Assembly (NCBI RefSeq): GCF_000016345.1
Contig: NC_009379.1
Span: 1,364,001 to 1,428,000 of the forward strand
Direction of reading: 5' to 3'
DNA: 64,000 bases
Source: Polynucleobacter asymbioticus QLW-P1DMWA-1
GTDB lineage: Bacteria > Pseudomonadota > Gammaproteobacteria > Burkholderiales > Burkholderiaceae
The position numbers were made by a program, and so were the translations under genes. Shown one piece after another: positions 28,444-36,628 of this stretch; position 1 is the stretch's first letter, and the number at the start of each line of letters is the position of its first letter. Below the pieces are notes generated by a model. That model was not told where the DNA came from. It searched no databases and was given only the letters and a program-made list of their open reading frames with translations.

Positions 28444-29034
28444 TTAACGCGTAGCCGTTTTACGAATTTCTTTTTCATCAGCCCACTCAATGAGGCCAGA
28501 TTCATTATTGATGAGATTTAAATTAAACACGTAATAAACATCTTTTACGTCTTTATTGGTTTTAACAATGGATGCAATAGATCCTTCAATGCGGTATTGC
28601 GCACCCTGCATATTGCCAGTTTTAGAAATTGTGCTGTTCTTATAGAGGCCAGATTGATTTTGACGCTTCAGCTCTTCAGTTTGGTTTTGCATTTCAGAAA
28701 CGCTTACTGCAAAACGGACCTGGCCACTCTTGAGCAATTGCGTGCGAATCTTATCGGTGATCACACGAGTATCAATGTATTCAGAGGTCTTGTTCTTCAC
28801 ATCAGCCAAAGTCACAATCGGGGCATCTTTACTGCCCGAGATGGCTTTAGATTGGAGTAATGATCTAGTCATCGCTTCAGCAATCATCTGAAGGTCTGTT
28901 GAGCCGTAGTCCGCGTTCACAGTTTCAACTTGCTTGGCATCACCATAGCGCACCTGTGGACCAGAGCAAGCAACCAACAAGCCCATAGTCACGGAAAGTA
29001 CAGAGAGACGGAAAGTTTGATGAGAAATTTTCAT
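28444..29034 (-). CDS. LpoB-like penicillin-binding protein activator lipoprotein
   Basis: Outer-membrane lipoprotein (196 aa) with lipobox LLVACSG (Cys23). The mature part has YGSTDLQMIAEAMTRSLLQS, TLADVKNKTSEYIDTRVITDKIRT and ends in a strand pattern (YYVFNLNLINNESGLIEWADEKEIRK), matching the LpoB/COG3417 family. In E. coli LpoB activates the PBP1B transpeptidase. Whether that holds in betaproteobacteria is not certain. Genomic neighbours are other lipoproteins rather than cell-wall synthases. Confidence 0.85.
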   Translation of the reverse strand: MKISHQTFRLSVLSVTMGLLVACSGPQVRYGDAKQVETVNADYGSTDLQMIAEAMTRSLLQSKAISGSKDAPIVTLADVKNKTSEYIDTRVITDKIRTQLLKSGQVRFAVSVSEMQNQTEELKRQNQSGLYKNSTISKTGNMQGAQYRIEGSIASIVKTNKDVKDVYYVFNLNLINNESGLIEWADEKEIRKTATR

Positions 29035-29057
29035 AATTAGTCTTTAGTGTGCAGTGA

Positions 29058-29414
29058 TCATTTGTACTGGTTTAACTCAAATCGGAAATCGGTTGCATCT
29101 GGTGTTGGTGCAATTCCCATGATAACGGTGGTCTGTCCTTTGCCTATTGTTACTGGCTTCCAAGCTTCTTCATCGGCGACAGTCATACCATTTTGCCCGA
29201 GCCATTTAAAACGGTAGGCTACGAGGTTTGATTTACTGTCGTTTTGAATGGTAACTTGTGCAGTTAATACACCGTTACGTGTAATGCTACGCATATCGGT
29301 AATTTGGATACTGTCGGTATCACCCATTCTTACCGTCATCTCTTTCATGGAGGGATTAGAGCTACAAGCTGCTAATGCCAAGGTCGTCAATATGATGGTG
29401 AGGTATTTTTTCAT
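29058..29414 (-). CDS. YcfL family lipoprotein (DUF1425)
   Basis: A 118-residue lipoprotein with the short signal MKKYLTIILTTLALAACSS (lipobox LAAC, Cys17). The mature domain carries VTIQNDSKSNLVAYRFKWLGQNG and ends in a beta-rich DATDFRFELNQY, as in YcfL/COG5633. E. coli ycfL lies immediately upstream of lpoB, so the pairing here reproduces a conserved neighbourhood. Function is not known. AGAGA precedes the ATG. The spacing to both neighbours is 12-23 nt. Confidence 0.82.
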   Translation of the reverse strand: MKKYLTIILTTLALAACSSNPSMKEMTVRMGDTDSIQITDMRSITRNGVLTAQVTIQNDSKSNLVAYRFKWLGQNGMTVADEEAWKPVTIGKGQTTVIMGIAPTPDATDFRFELNQYK

Positions 29415-29426
29415 CCGAATTCTCTC

Positions 29427-31133
29427 TTAATTAAAAAGCTGCTGAACACTATTGAGCAAACTAGGGGGCTCATAAGGCTTCACCCCTTCCATCTTACCGC
29501 TAGCAGGGTTTGGAATGGGCTCTACCGGGGTAGTTGTTAAAGGTGCCTCTATAAGAGTGGGCTTAGCAGCAGAAACCACCTCTGTTGTCGGGTTAGGAAC
29601 GGGTGCTACAGGGGTGGTAGGCGCTGCTTTTACAGGTAGTGCACTTGGATCATTAGAAACTAGAACAGTCGCTTTATTTCTGAACATGCGGATATACACG
29701 ACGTTATATCCGCCAACCAAATTAATCGTCTGACTTTGAACAACCCCTGAAGGCAATGTGAATTTCAGCACATTTGCACCAATTGGTAACCCCATTCTGG
29801 CCATATAAGTCTGGGCGGGCAACGTAGACCAGTGGCGGACATCGGTAACATTAATCGCTTGCAGACTATACCCAGTAATCATGGATGCTATTGCTCCAAT
29901 AATAGCGGCAGTAGGGTTGTTTTGATTGTTGTGATTATTGCGATTAGCTGCCTGTTGGGCTGCGCGATCTGCTGCATATTGAGCGGCTAAAGATGTCAGC
30001 GCCCTCGATGAGGCTCTTAATACATAACCAGGCATTTCATCGCTTAGATTTTTTCTTGCCATTGCCTCGATATTTGCAGCCAACTCTGGATTAGCTACTT
30101 TATCGCCTATCTGAACTTGGGTTGGCGTATATCGCTCGGTAGATCTTTCAATCACCGGGAAAGTCAGAGTGACTAACTTTCTGCTTCCGCCAATGGCAAA
30201 GGACTGACTAATTTGTTGGGGAACAATTTTTGGCAAATAACCAGTATCGATAATGATCAAAGTATCGGCAAAACTTTTCTTACTCTGGTTGGCAATATTG
30301 GAATCCAATTTAGCAATGCTGGTTTTAAAAAAGTTGACTGATGGGCGTAATTCGATTGCCAAGCGATAGCCTGGCGCTGCCAAGCTGGCTTCTCCCTGTG
30401 ATTCATGAATAAAGCCTGACAAATAGTAGGCTGCAGGGTTTTGATAAGAATTCTTGAGACTGCGAGTTTCTGGATCATCCAATAAATTAATGGGGTAGCC
30501 ACTAATTTCTTGGATACGACTTGTAGAACCTTGAGTTTGTGGATTAGCCTGCTGCTCTTGTTGAGCTTGAGTAACTGCAGATACTTTACTTTGAATCAGT
30601 TGTTCAATCACTTTTTCTCGCTGAGCCATTTTCTTGGCCTCCACCATCGCATCACTCCAATTTCCTTGAGAGAGATGATTCAATGCGAGCGTTTGACTTA
30701 AGAGTGTAATTTCATAAGGCTTGGGATCGTAGTCACTACTAAAACCTTCAGATAAAAAATAAGCGCTGGTATTAAAGAATGAGCGCTTTAACTTTTCCTG
30801 CGTGTCAATTTCCCATTGATCTACTTGTTGATCTGCAATGCGTAAATTTTTTGTGCTGTTGGGAATTTGAGATGTTCCCTGCAAACGTTGAACTTCACCC
30901 ATCTCAAGGTAATAGAGGGTGTTTTTGTCTTTAAAGGCGCTTTCAATCGCGTTTGCTGAGCCTTGCAAATCTCCATTCTTAAATTGCTCTTTAGACTCAT
31001 TCATCTTGATCTGCTGGGTTTGCGTTGCGCAGCCAGTAAGCAAGCAAATCGCCAGAATGCAGCTGAATTTAGCTAAGTCTATTGCTGAAAATTTAAGCAA
31101 ATTGGGTAATCCCAAAGGAAGGGTGCTACTCAT
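29427..31133 (-). CDS. Large lipoprotein of the COG3014 type
   Basis: A 568-residue exported protein with signal and lipobox LAICLLTGC (Cys35), preceded by an unusually long n-region of about 20 residues. The body is helical and TPR-like in the first 250 residues (QGSANAIESAFKDKNTLYYLEMGEVQRL), followed by a middle domain and a Pro/Thr/Val-rich C-terminus with two related segments (PTTPVAPVPNPTTEVV and LTTTPVEPIPNPASG). It resembles COG3014 proteins found beside LpoB and YcfL in other gammaproteobacteria and betaproteobacteria. No function is established. First gene of the four-gene cluster. Confidence 0.72.
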   Translation of the reverse strand: MSSTLPLGLPNLLKFSAIDLAKFSCILAICLLTGCATQTQQIKMNESKEQFKNGDLQGSANAIESAFKDKNTLYYLEMGEVQRLQGTSQIPNSTKNLRIADQQVDQWEIDTQEKLKRSFFNTSAYFLSEGFSSDYDPKPYEITLLSQTLALNHLSQGNWSDAMVEAKKMAQREKVIEQLIQSKVSAVTQAQQEQQANPQTQGSTSRIQEISGYPINLLDDPETRSLKNSYQNPAAYYLSGFIHESQGEASLAAPGYRLAIELRPSVNFFKTSIAKLDSNIANQSKKSFADTLIIIDTGYLPKIVPQQISQSFAIGGSRKLVTLTFPVIERSTERYTPTQVQIGDKVANPELAANIEAMARKNLSDEMPGYVLRASSRALTSLAAQYAADRAAQQAANRNNHNNQNNPTAAIIGAIASMITGYSLQAINVTDVRHWSTLPAQTYMARMGLPIGANVLKFTLPSGVVQSQTINLVGGYNVVYIRMFRNKATVLVSNDPSALPVKAAPTTPVAPVPNPTTEVVSAAKPTLIEAPLTTTPVEPIPNPASGKMEGVKPYEPPSLLNSVQQLFN

Positions 31134-31182
31134 ACCGTATATAACGCCCCAAGAAGGACTAGGCTGACAAGAAAAGAGGTGT

Positions 31183-32187
31183 TTACTGATCTAATTTTGC
31201 ACCGGATTGCTGAACCACCCTACTCCATTTAGCTGATTCCATCGCAATCAACTGAGAAAGCTCTTTGGGACTTCCAGGGGCTGGTTCCAGACCGCCGGCC
31301 AACAGACGCGCTCTAACATCGGGATTGCTTAATGTGCGGCGAGTTAATTGATTTAATTGATTCTGAATTACTGGGGGTAAATGGGCTGGCGCCATTAATG
31401 AGAACCAGGAAACTGCCTCGAAACCGGGTAGCCCCTGCTCGGCAAAAGTGGGGATTTCAGGGGCAGCTTGAGAGCGCTTTAAAGTAGTCACCCCCAAAGC
31501 TTGCACCTCACCCGCTTTAATCAAAGGCAAGGAGGATGACAAGTTATCAAAGAGCATCGAAATGCGTCCACTGATAACGTCGGGCAAAGATTGCGCCCGC
31601 CCCTTGTATGGAATATGACGAATTTGTATACCCGCCATTTCTTTAAACAATTCACCCGACATGTGCAGCGAAGTGCCAACACCCGAAGAGCCGAAAGTGA
31701 GTTGATTGGGCTTTGCTTTAGCAAGCTCAATGAGTTCATGTAAATTATTGACACCCAATTTCTTATTCACAATCAGTACATTTGGTGTGCTTGCCAAAAA
31801 ACTAATCGGTGTGAAGTCTTTGACTGGATCAAAAGACATTTTTTCATACAGCGATCCATTGATCGCATGAATACCTACTGTACCAATGAGTAAGGTATAG
31901 CCGTCTGGCTCACTCTTGGCTACTAAATCCGCACCAATATTTCCACCGTAGCCGGGACGGTTTTCTACCAAGACTGCTACCCCTAGGGTTTGCTGCCAGC
32001 TTTCCGCCAATACTCGAGCCAAAATATCTGGGGCACCGCCGGGAGTAAAGGTCACAATAATTCGAATGGCTTGCTTGGGCCAATTAGGAAGGCTTGGCGG
32101 CTTGCTTTGAGCATGGGCAACCAGTACCCCTGCAGCGATAAACCAAATCAGAGCAAAGCGTTTAATCGCTTGAGTAAGTTGCATCAT
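31183..32187 (-). CDS. Bug/TctC family solute-binding protein (1 of 4)
   Basis: A periplasmic binding protein (334 aa) of the tripartite tricarboxylate transporter receptor family. The signal peptide is IKRFALIWFIAAGVLVAHAQ. The family motif IRIIVTFTPGGAPDILARVL forms the carboxylate-clamping loop, and a later PYKGRAQSLPDVISG is typical. Ligands in known members are carboxylates, amino acids or nicotinate-like compounds; this one cannot be predicted. No TctA/TctB membrane genes are adjacent. ATG 32187 was chosen over TTG 32199. Confidence 0.9.
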   Translation of the reverse strand: MMQLTQAIKRFALIWFIAAGVLVAHAQSKPPSLPNWPKQAIRIIVTFTPGGAPDILARVLAESWQQTLGVAVLVENRPGYGGNIGADLVAKSEPDGYTLLIGTVGIHAINGSLYEKMSFDPVKDFTPISFLASTPNVLIVNKKLGVNNLHELIELAKAKPNQLTFGSSGVGTSLHMSGELFKEMAGIQIRHIPYKGRAQSLPDVISGRISMLFDNLSSSLPLIKAGEVQALGVTTLKRSQAAPEIPTFAEQGLPGFEAVSWFSLMAPAHLPPVIQNQLNQLTRRTLSNPDVRARLLAGGLEPAPGSPKELSQLIAMESAKWSRVVQQSGAKLDQ

Positions 32188-32221
32188 ATTGAAGCCCAAT
32201 CAGGGATTGAGCGGCAGAACT

Positions 32222-32785
32222 TTAAAAACCAAATCGTGAGCGCAACCAAAGCCACCCATCGTATTTGACTGGGTCATCAGCACAAGGACCAAAGCCGCAC
32301 TCTAGTAGTGTAGAGAGTAGATTGCCGAACACTAGCAAAATAAAAATAATCACTAAGGCATTAGCAAACCAGGTGCGTGAGCGCACCTCACGATTAGGCA
32401 GCATTAACAAAATGGCTTGGCCAGCTAATAAGCCCATATAGCCAACGAAAGCCCAAGTATAAAAATGCAACTCTAGAAAAGTAGCGCCGAATCCTTTATC
32501 GCCAGGAAGAATATGTAAGAAAACCTGGCGTAGAGAAACCGTCATACCTACAAGTCCACCCAAAATGGCCCAGCCGTAATGCGCAGAGTGAGCACCACAA
32601 CGAATATTGAGTACCAAGGCAAATCCAATAATGACAAATCCAACTCGCTGCATTAAGCAAAGCGGGCAAGGCAATTCACCAAAATAGAGTTGATCAACAA
32701 ATGCATAAGACAGGACGCCAATTACCGCCAACAAAGCCAGTTGATTGCCAAGAGCAGCGAGCGATGGAAATGAATGTCTACTCAC
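32222..32785 (-). CDS. dsbB: Disulfide bond formation protein B variant with C-terminal cysteine pair
   Basis: Inner-membrane quinone-linked thiol oxidase (187 aa) with five predicted transmembrane helices. The first redox pair is GELPCPLCLMQR. The periplasmic loop between helices 3 and 4, where E. coli DsbB has its second pair, contains no cysteine. Instead a pair sits after the last helix: LLECGFGPCADDP. The start is GTG 32785, eight nt after the stop of an overlooked 52-codon gene. A longer frame from TTG 32839 overlaps that gene and lacks a ribosome site. Confidence 0.88.
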   Translation of the reverse strand: MSRHSFPSLAALGNQLALLAVIGVLSYAFVDQLYFGELPCPLCLMQRVGFVIIGFALVLNIRCGAHSAHYGWAILGGLVGMTVSLRQVFLHILPGDKGFGATFLELHFYTWAFVGYMGLLAGQAILLMLPNREVRSRTWFANALVIIFILLVFGNLLSTLLECGFGPCADDPVKYDGWLWLRSRFGF

Positions 32786-32793
32786 GATATTGC

Positions 32794-32952
32794 TTAGAGA
32801 CTGATATTGAGATGTGATGTGGCATGAAAGCGGAACCAAATCATGAGAATAGCTACCGTAATTGCCAAGACTGTCAGGCCCGCCAAGCGCTTCTCAAACC
32901 AGACCAAGATCAGTCCGATAAAAGCAGTCAGAAAAGGGAGAAACATATACAT
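32794..32952 (-). CDS. 52-residue two-helix membrane protein, DUF5993-like
   Basis: A small gene too short for ordinary ORF cut-offs. It begins MYMFLPFLTAFIGLILVW, then FEKRLAGLTVLAITVAI, and ends HATSHLNISL before TAA, which gives two hydrophobic helices joined by a short basic loop. I recall DUF5993 proteins of this size and pattern beside dsbB genes in proteobacteria, so I assign it there. It ends 8 nt before dsbB on the same strand and is almost surely cotranslated. It may be an accessory subunit of the DsbB variant (inference). Confidence 0.75.
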   Translation of the reverse strand: MYMFLPFLTAFIGLILVWFEKRLAGLTVLAITVAILMIWFRFHATSHLNISL

Positions 32953-33044
32953 ATCAGAATTCTAGCGCAGGATGCCTTTTCCTCTAGCAAATTCAGAAAT
33001 CAGGGCCTAGAGAATGGTCTTTTGACTATGATTAGAATGCATCT

Positions 33045-33824
33045 ATGACTACCCAGCCCACTCCACCCTGTCTTGAGCTTGAGATCAGCAGGAAAATTGC
33101 TCACATCACATTTAATAATCCTGCAGCACGTAATGCCATGACTTGGCCTATGTATGAAGAGCTTAAGGATATTTGTGACTCAATCGCCAAGAACTCAGAG
33201 ATTCGGGTAGCCATCTTTAGAGGCGCCGGAGATAAAGCTTTTGTATCTGGAAGTGATATTCAACAATTCGTAGACTTGCAAGAAGATGAAGCCTATGAGA
33301 CTGCAGTTGATAACATTTTTCATTCTTTACAACACCTGCCTATTCCCACCATTGCCCTAATAGAGGGTTTGGCAGTTGGCAGCGGTTTATTAATTGCAAC
33401 CGCTTGTGACTTCCGAATCTCTACACCCGAAGCACGCTTTGGCATTCCAGTTGCACGTACTCTAGGAAACTGTTTGTCGCCGAGTAATCTCGCATGGATA
33501 AGTGCACACCTGGGCATTCCGATGGTGAAAAAAATGCTGCTCACTAGCGAGTTGATTAAGGCGCCAGAACTTCTGGTAACTGGCTATCTCTATCAAACCA
33601 TTGAAGCTTCAGAGATATCTCAAGCAGCTGATGCTTTAGCCCAGAAGATGGCTGCACTAGCCCCCATTACTCAAAAGGCCAGCAAACTCACTTTAGCGCG
33701 CATATTACAAAACAACTTACCTGACTGTACGGATCTCATGCGTGAGACCTATAACAGCAAAGACTTCAAAGAAGGTGTTAATGCCTTCCTTGAAGGGCGT
33801 CCACCGAAATGGACTGGCAAATAG
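33045..33824 (+). CDS. Enoyl-CoA hydratase/isomerase family protein
   Basis: Crotonase-fold protein (259 aa). The oxyanion-hole loops are visible as FVSGSDIQQF (about 67-76) and LAVGSGLLIATACDFRIST. The usual catalytic glutamates of enoyl-CoA hydratase 1 are not obvious: the second active-site loop reads RTLGNCLSPSNLAW. The reaction (hydration, isomerisation, decarboxylation or hydrolysis) is therefore open. It is transcribed alone, divergent from the DUF5993-dsbB pair. Confidence 0.85.
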   Translation: MTTQPTPPCLELEISRKIAHITFNNPAARNAMTWPMYEELKDICDSIAKNSEIRVAIFRGAGDKAFVSGSDIQQFVDLQEDEAYETAVDNIFHSLQHLPIPTIALIEGLAVGSGLLIATACDFRISTPEARFGIPVARTLGNCLSPSNLAWISAHLGIPMVKKMLLTSELIKAPELLVTGYLYQTIEASEISQAADALAQKMAALAPITQKASKLTLARILQNNLPDCTDLMRETYNSKDFKEGVNAFLEGRPPKWTGK

Positions 33825-33884
33825 GACTGCTAAGCTTTGAAAGCCAATTACTTGGAATTCATGCTGCGGTTACTCAACCTACCC

Positions 33885-34442
33885 TTAGTTAGCTGGATTG
33901 CCATTTCCTTGTGATTGGAAATAGTCAAAGAGAGACATCACTTCTTTGGCATAGGCATGAGCATGGTGCTGAGCCCTCTTATTTGGAGATGTTGTTCTTC
34001 CACCTAAGTTGTAAGCTACAACTGCCAAATAATTATCATGAAATTGGGCTTCTTGTACCTTGAGATAAGTAGCCCCCGCCTCTAGATTCATCTCTGGATT
34101 TTTGAGTTGCTCTTTGCTGAACCCTAACTTGGATGCGGTGGCCGGTAATATTTGGACCAGCCCGACAGGGCCTGAACGTGAGTGGGCGCTGTCATTAAAG
34201 TGAGACTCAATACCGACTACTGCTTTTAGTAATAAAGGATCAATGCTAACTTTATCCGCAGCTTCATTAATGCTATCAGTCCAGCGCTCCATATTGGCTT
34301 GTATTTGTGCGCAATGCCGATCAGGCTGCTCATTGCGCAAGCACTTCTCTATATAAGAAGCCTTAGCCAAGGTGCTACTGAGGATGAGAAATCCCCCGAA
34401 GAAAACCAAGGCGACTCTATAAGGGACTTTAGAAATAATCAT
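33885..34442 (-). CDS. Lytic transglycosylase (SLT domain)
   Basis: Periplasmic murein-cleaving enzyme (185 aa) that makes 1,6-anhydro-MurNAc ends. After a signal peptide (RVALVFFGGFLILSSTLAKA), the SLT core carries the catalytic Glu79 in VVGIESHFNDSAHS, then SGPVGLVQILPATASKLG and the structural block NLEAGATYLK and AVVAYNLGG. The protein is short with no extra wall-binding module. It is transcribed alone. Confidence 0.9.
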   Translation of the reverse strand: MIISKVPYRVALVFFGGFLILSSTLAKASYIEKCLRNEQPDRHCAQIQANMERWTDSINEAADKVSIDPLLLKAVVGIESHFNDSAHSRSGPVGLVQILPATASKLGFSKEQLKNPEMNLEAGATYLKVQEAQFHDNYLAVVAYNLGGRTTSPNKRAQHHAHAYAKEVMSLFDYFQSQGNGNPAN

Positions 34443-34492
34443 CGCGATATGGGGGCTGATTGGCGTCTAGAGCAATCTAGCAATCAATAGAA

Positions 34493-35530
34493 TTACTGCG
34501 GTTGATTTAAGAATTGCACAACGGTATTTACATAGAGCACTGGCACTTCAACATGAGGAACGTGACCCACATTGTCAATTGGCACTAGGGTTGCATTCGG
34601 AATTACTTTCTGAGCTTTTTTTCCTAACTCCGGAAAGTTGCCTAAAGATTTGACCGCTTCGGGGGGTGCAAAGCGCCTTCCGAAAACGGTGCGGTCTTGT
34701 TGTCCAATAATTAACAGTACCGGCATCTGAAGAGAAGGTAAATCGTTCACAACTGGTTTTTCAGCGATCATTTGATAAGTTAAGACTGAAGTTTGTGCGT
34801 AAGCAGGATAGTCCGGCCCTTTTTGTACGCGTACATAAACCTCTACAAACTTCTCATACCCTGACTTCCAATTGGGAAAGTAGCTTTGTAGAAAGCGTCG
34901 ATAACTCGTTTCTGTTTGAGCCATTTCCAGCTTTAATAAATTGTCATTATCCTGGGGAGGTATATCTTTGCTGTAATCCTCTAAACCAAGTGGATTTTCA
35001 AGTACAAGCTTTTGTACTGTTTGTGGATAGAGCCTGGAAAAGCGAATGCCCAACATGCCGCCCATAGAATTAGCAATGACAGAGACATGATTAATCTGCA
35101 GAGCATTCAATAAAGCCTTGGTATTGGCTGCCAAGTTATCAAAATGATATGAAACATTCGGCTTGGATGATTTACCAAAGCCAATTTGATCTGGGGCAAT
35201 GACTCTATAGCCCGCCTGCGTTAAGCCTATGATAGTGGGGGCCCAATAATCACTTGAGAAATTCTTTCCATGAAATAACAGGACCACACCCCGTTGCTTA
35301 CCGACCGCCTTTACATCCATATAAGCCATCGTGACAGCCTGCCCTTGCAAACGAGTCTGAAATTCTTTTACAGGATAGGGGTAAGGCAAATTACTGAGAC
35401 GCAAATCTAAAGGAGCTGCATCTTTATATAAACTTGCAGATACAGTATTAGAAGGTGGCTCTGTGCTTGCGCATGCCGCCAATATTAGCGGCAGCGCACA
35501 AGCAATAAGAATGGCTCTAATGAAGGACAT
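34493..35530 (-). CDS. Alpha/beta hydrolase lipoprotein
   Basis: A 345-residue hydrolase anchored as a lipoprotein (lipobox LILAAC, Cys20). The nucleophile elbow is NSMGG with Ser155; an oxyanion HG (LLFHGKN) precedes it, and the histidine of the triad is in DNVGHVPHVEVP near the end. Catalytic parts are complete, so it is probably an active esterase or lactonase facing the periplasm. Substrate unknown. It lies 9 nt downstream of the FAH gene on the same strand and may share its transcript. Confidence 0.88.
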   Translation of the reverse strand: MSFIRAILIACALPLILAACASTEPPSNTVSASLYKDAAPLDLRLSNLPYPYPVKEFQTRLQGQAVTMAYMDVKAVGKQRGVVLLFHGKNFSSDYWAPTIIGLTQAGYRVIAPDQIGFGKSSKPNVSYHFDNLAANTKALLNALQINHVSVIANSMGGMLGIRFSRLYPQTVQKLVLENPLGLEDYSKDIPPQDNDNLLKLEMAQTETSYRRFLQSYFPNWKSGYEKFVEVYVRVQKGPDYPAYAQTSVLTYQMIAEKPVVNDLPSLQMPVLLIIGQQDRTVFGRRFAPPEAVKSLGNFPELGKKAQKVIPNATLVPIDNVGHVPHVEVPVLYVNTVVQFLNQPQ

Positions 35531-35539
35531 GCTGGCGTA

Positions 35540-36232
35540 TTAAATTACGGTGATTGTTAAATTCGCCAATCCCTCAACACTGCCCTCTAAAACATCACCC
35601 TTTTTCACGGGACCAACACCTGCTGGAGTTCCAGAGAAAATCAAATCTCCGGGTTCTAGAGTAAACAGAGTAGATAAGTAAGCAATCGTATCTGGCACAT
35701 TCCAAATGAGTTGATTGAGATCGCCTACTTGGCGCTCTTCACCATTGACTAATAACTTCACCGCACCTTTACTTGGGTGACCGCACTGACTAGCAGGTGT
35801 AATCTCACCACAAGGGGCAGATTGATCAAAGGCCTTACCCGTATCCCATGGACGGCCCATCTTCTTTGCTTCGCCTTGTAAGTCGCGTCTTGTCATATCT
35901 AAACCGACACCGTAACCATATACGTGATCGAGCGCCTGATCTGCGGGAATATTGGAACCACCCTTACCAATTGCTACTACCATCTCGATTTCATGATGAA
36001 CGTCTTTTGATAAAGCAGGATAGGCCATATTTTTTCCATCCGTCACAATGGAATTGGCTGGCTTCATAAAAAAGAATGGCGGCTCTCGGTCTGGGTCATG
36101 ACCCATCTCTCGCGCATGATCAGCGTAATTGCGACCAACACAGTAAATTCGATTCACGGCAAAACGTCGCGCATCACCAGTGACCGGCAAGGAGATTTGT
36201 GCTGGTGGCTCGATTACATATGCTGAACTCAT
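35540..36232 (-). CDS. Cytoplasmic fumarylacetoacetate hydrolase family protein (fumarylpyruvate hydrolase-like)
   Basis: A 230-residue FAH-family hydrolase without export signal. The divalent-metal site is intact: HHEIEMVVAIG supplies the ExE pair and VGLDMTRRDLQ the aspartate. The N-terminal VNRIYCVGRNYADHAREMG holds the lid His/Glu region. Close relatives cleave fumarylpyruvate (gentisate/salicylate pathway) or act as oxaloacetate decarboxylase/acylpyruvase. No gentisate dioxygenase is in the window, so the pathway is open. Confidence 0.88.
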   Translation of the reverse strand: MSSAYVIEPPAQISLPVTGDARRFAVNRIYCVGRNYADHAREMGHDPDREPPFFFMKPANSIVTDGKNMAYPALSKDVHHEIEMVVAIGKGGSNIPADQALDHVYGYGVGLDMTRRDLQGEAKKMGRPWDTGKAFDQSAPCGEITPASQCGHPSKGAVKLLVNGEERQVGDLNQLIWNVPDTIAYLSTLFTLEPGDLIFSGTPAGVGPVKKGDVLEGSVEGLANLTITVI

Positions 36233-36262
36233 AAAAACCTTTCTGTGAAATTCAATATTGCT

Positions 36263-36556
36263 TTATTTACGATGATTAGAAGTATGACGCAATTTCAATA
36301 ACAAGATACTGAGAGCTAAAGCAAAGGTCAAAGCATTAGCCACAATTAAGGGCCATTTCTCAATAATGAGGCCATAGACTAGCCATAAGCCAACCCCAAC
36401 TGTAAATAAGAAATACATACCCAAAGAGATTCCCGATAGGTCACGAGTACGCCACGACTGGATTGCTTGCGGCAAAAATGCAATCGTAGTTAAGAATGCA
36501 GCGCAATAACCGATGATTTCAATATGGTGAGGTTGCAAATTAATGGGGAAATTCAT
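36263..36556 (-). CDS. SemiSWEET family transporter
   Basis: A 97-residue protein with three transmembrane helices, a half-transporter that dimerises for sugar movement in characterised homologues. The PQ motif FLPQAIQSWRTRDLSGISLGMYFLF is present in the first repeat position, and VGVGLWLVYGLIIEKWPLIV covers helices two to three. Substrate here is unknown. It lies 30 nt upstream of the FAH gene on the same strand. Confidence 0.88.
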   Translation of the reverse strand: MNFPINLQPHHIEIIGYCAAFLTTIAFLPQAIQSWRTRDLSGISLGMYFLFTVGVGLWLVYGLIIEKWPLIVANALTFALALSILLLKLRHTSNHRK

Positions 36557-36628
36557 AGGTAAATTGTAGTTGGCTAACGTCCAATTTCATTGATAATGGA
36601 CAAGCATTTAAACCTATAAAAAGAGATC

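Noticed and set aside
32824..33048. 74-codon plus-strand frame ahead of the enoyl-CoA hydratase
   Set aside because: Mostly antisense to the 52-residue membrane protein, which has better hydrophobic pattern, family likeness and gene spacing.
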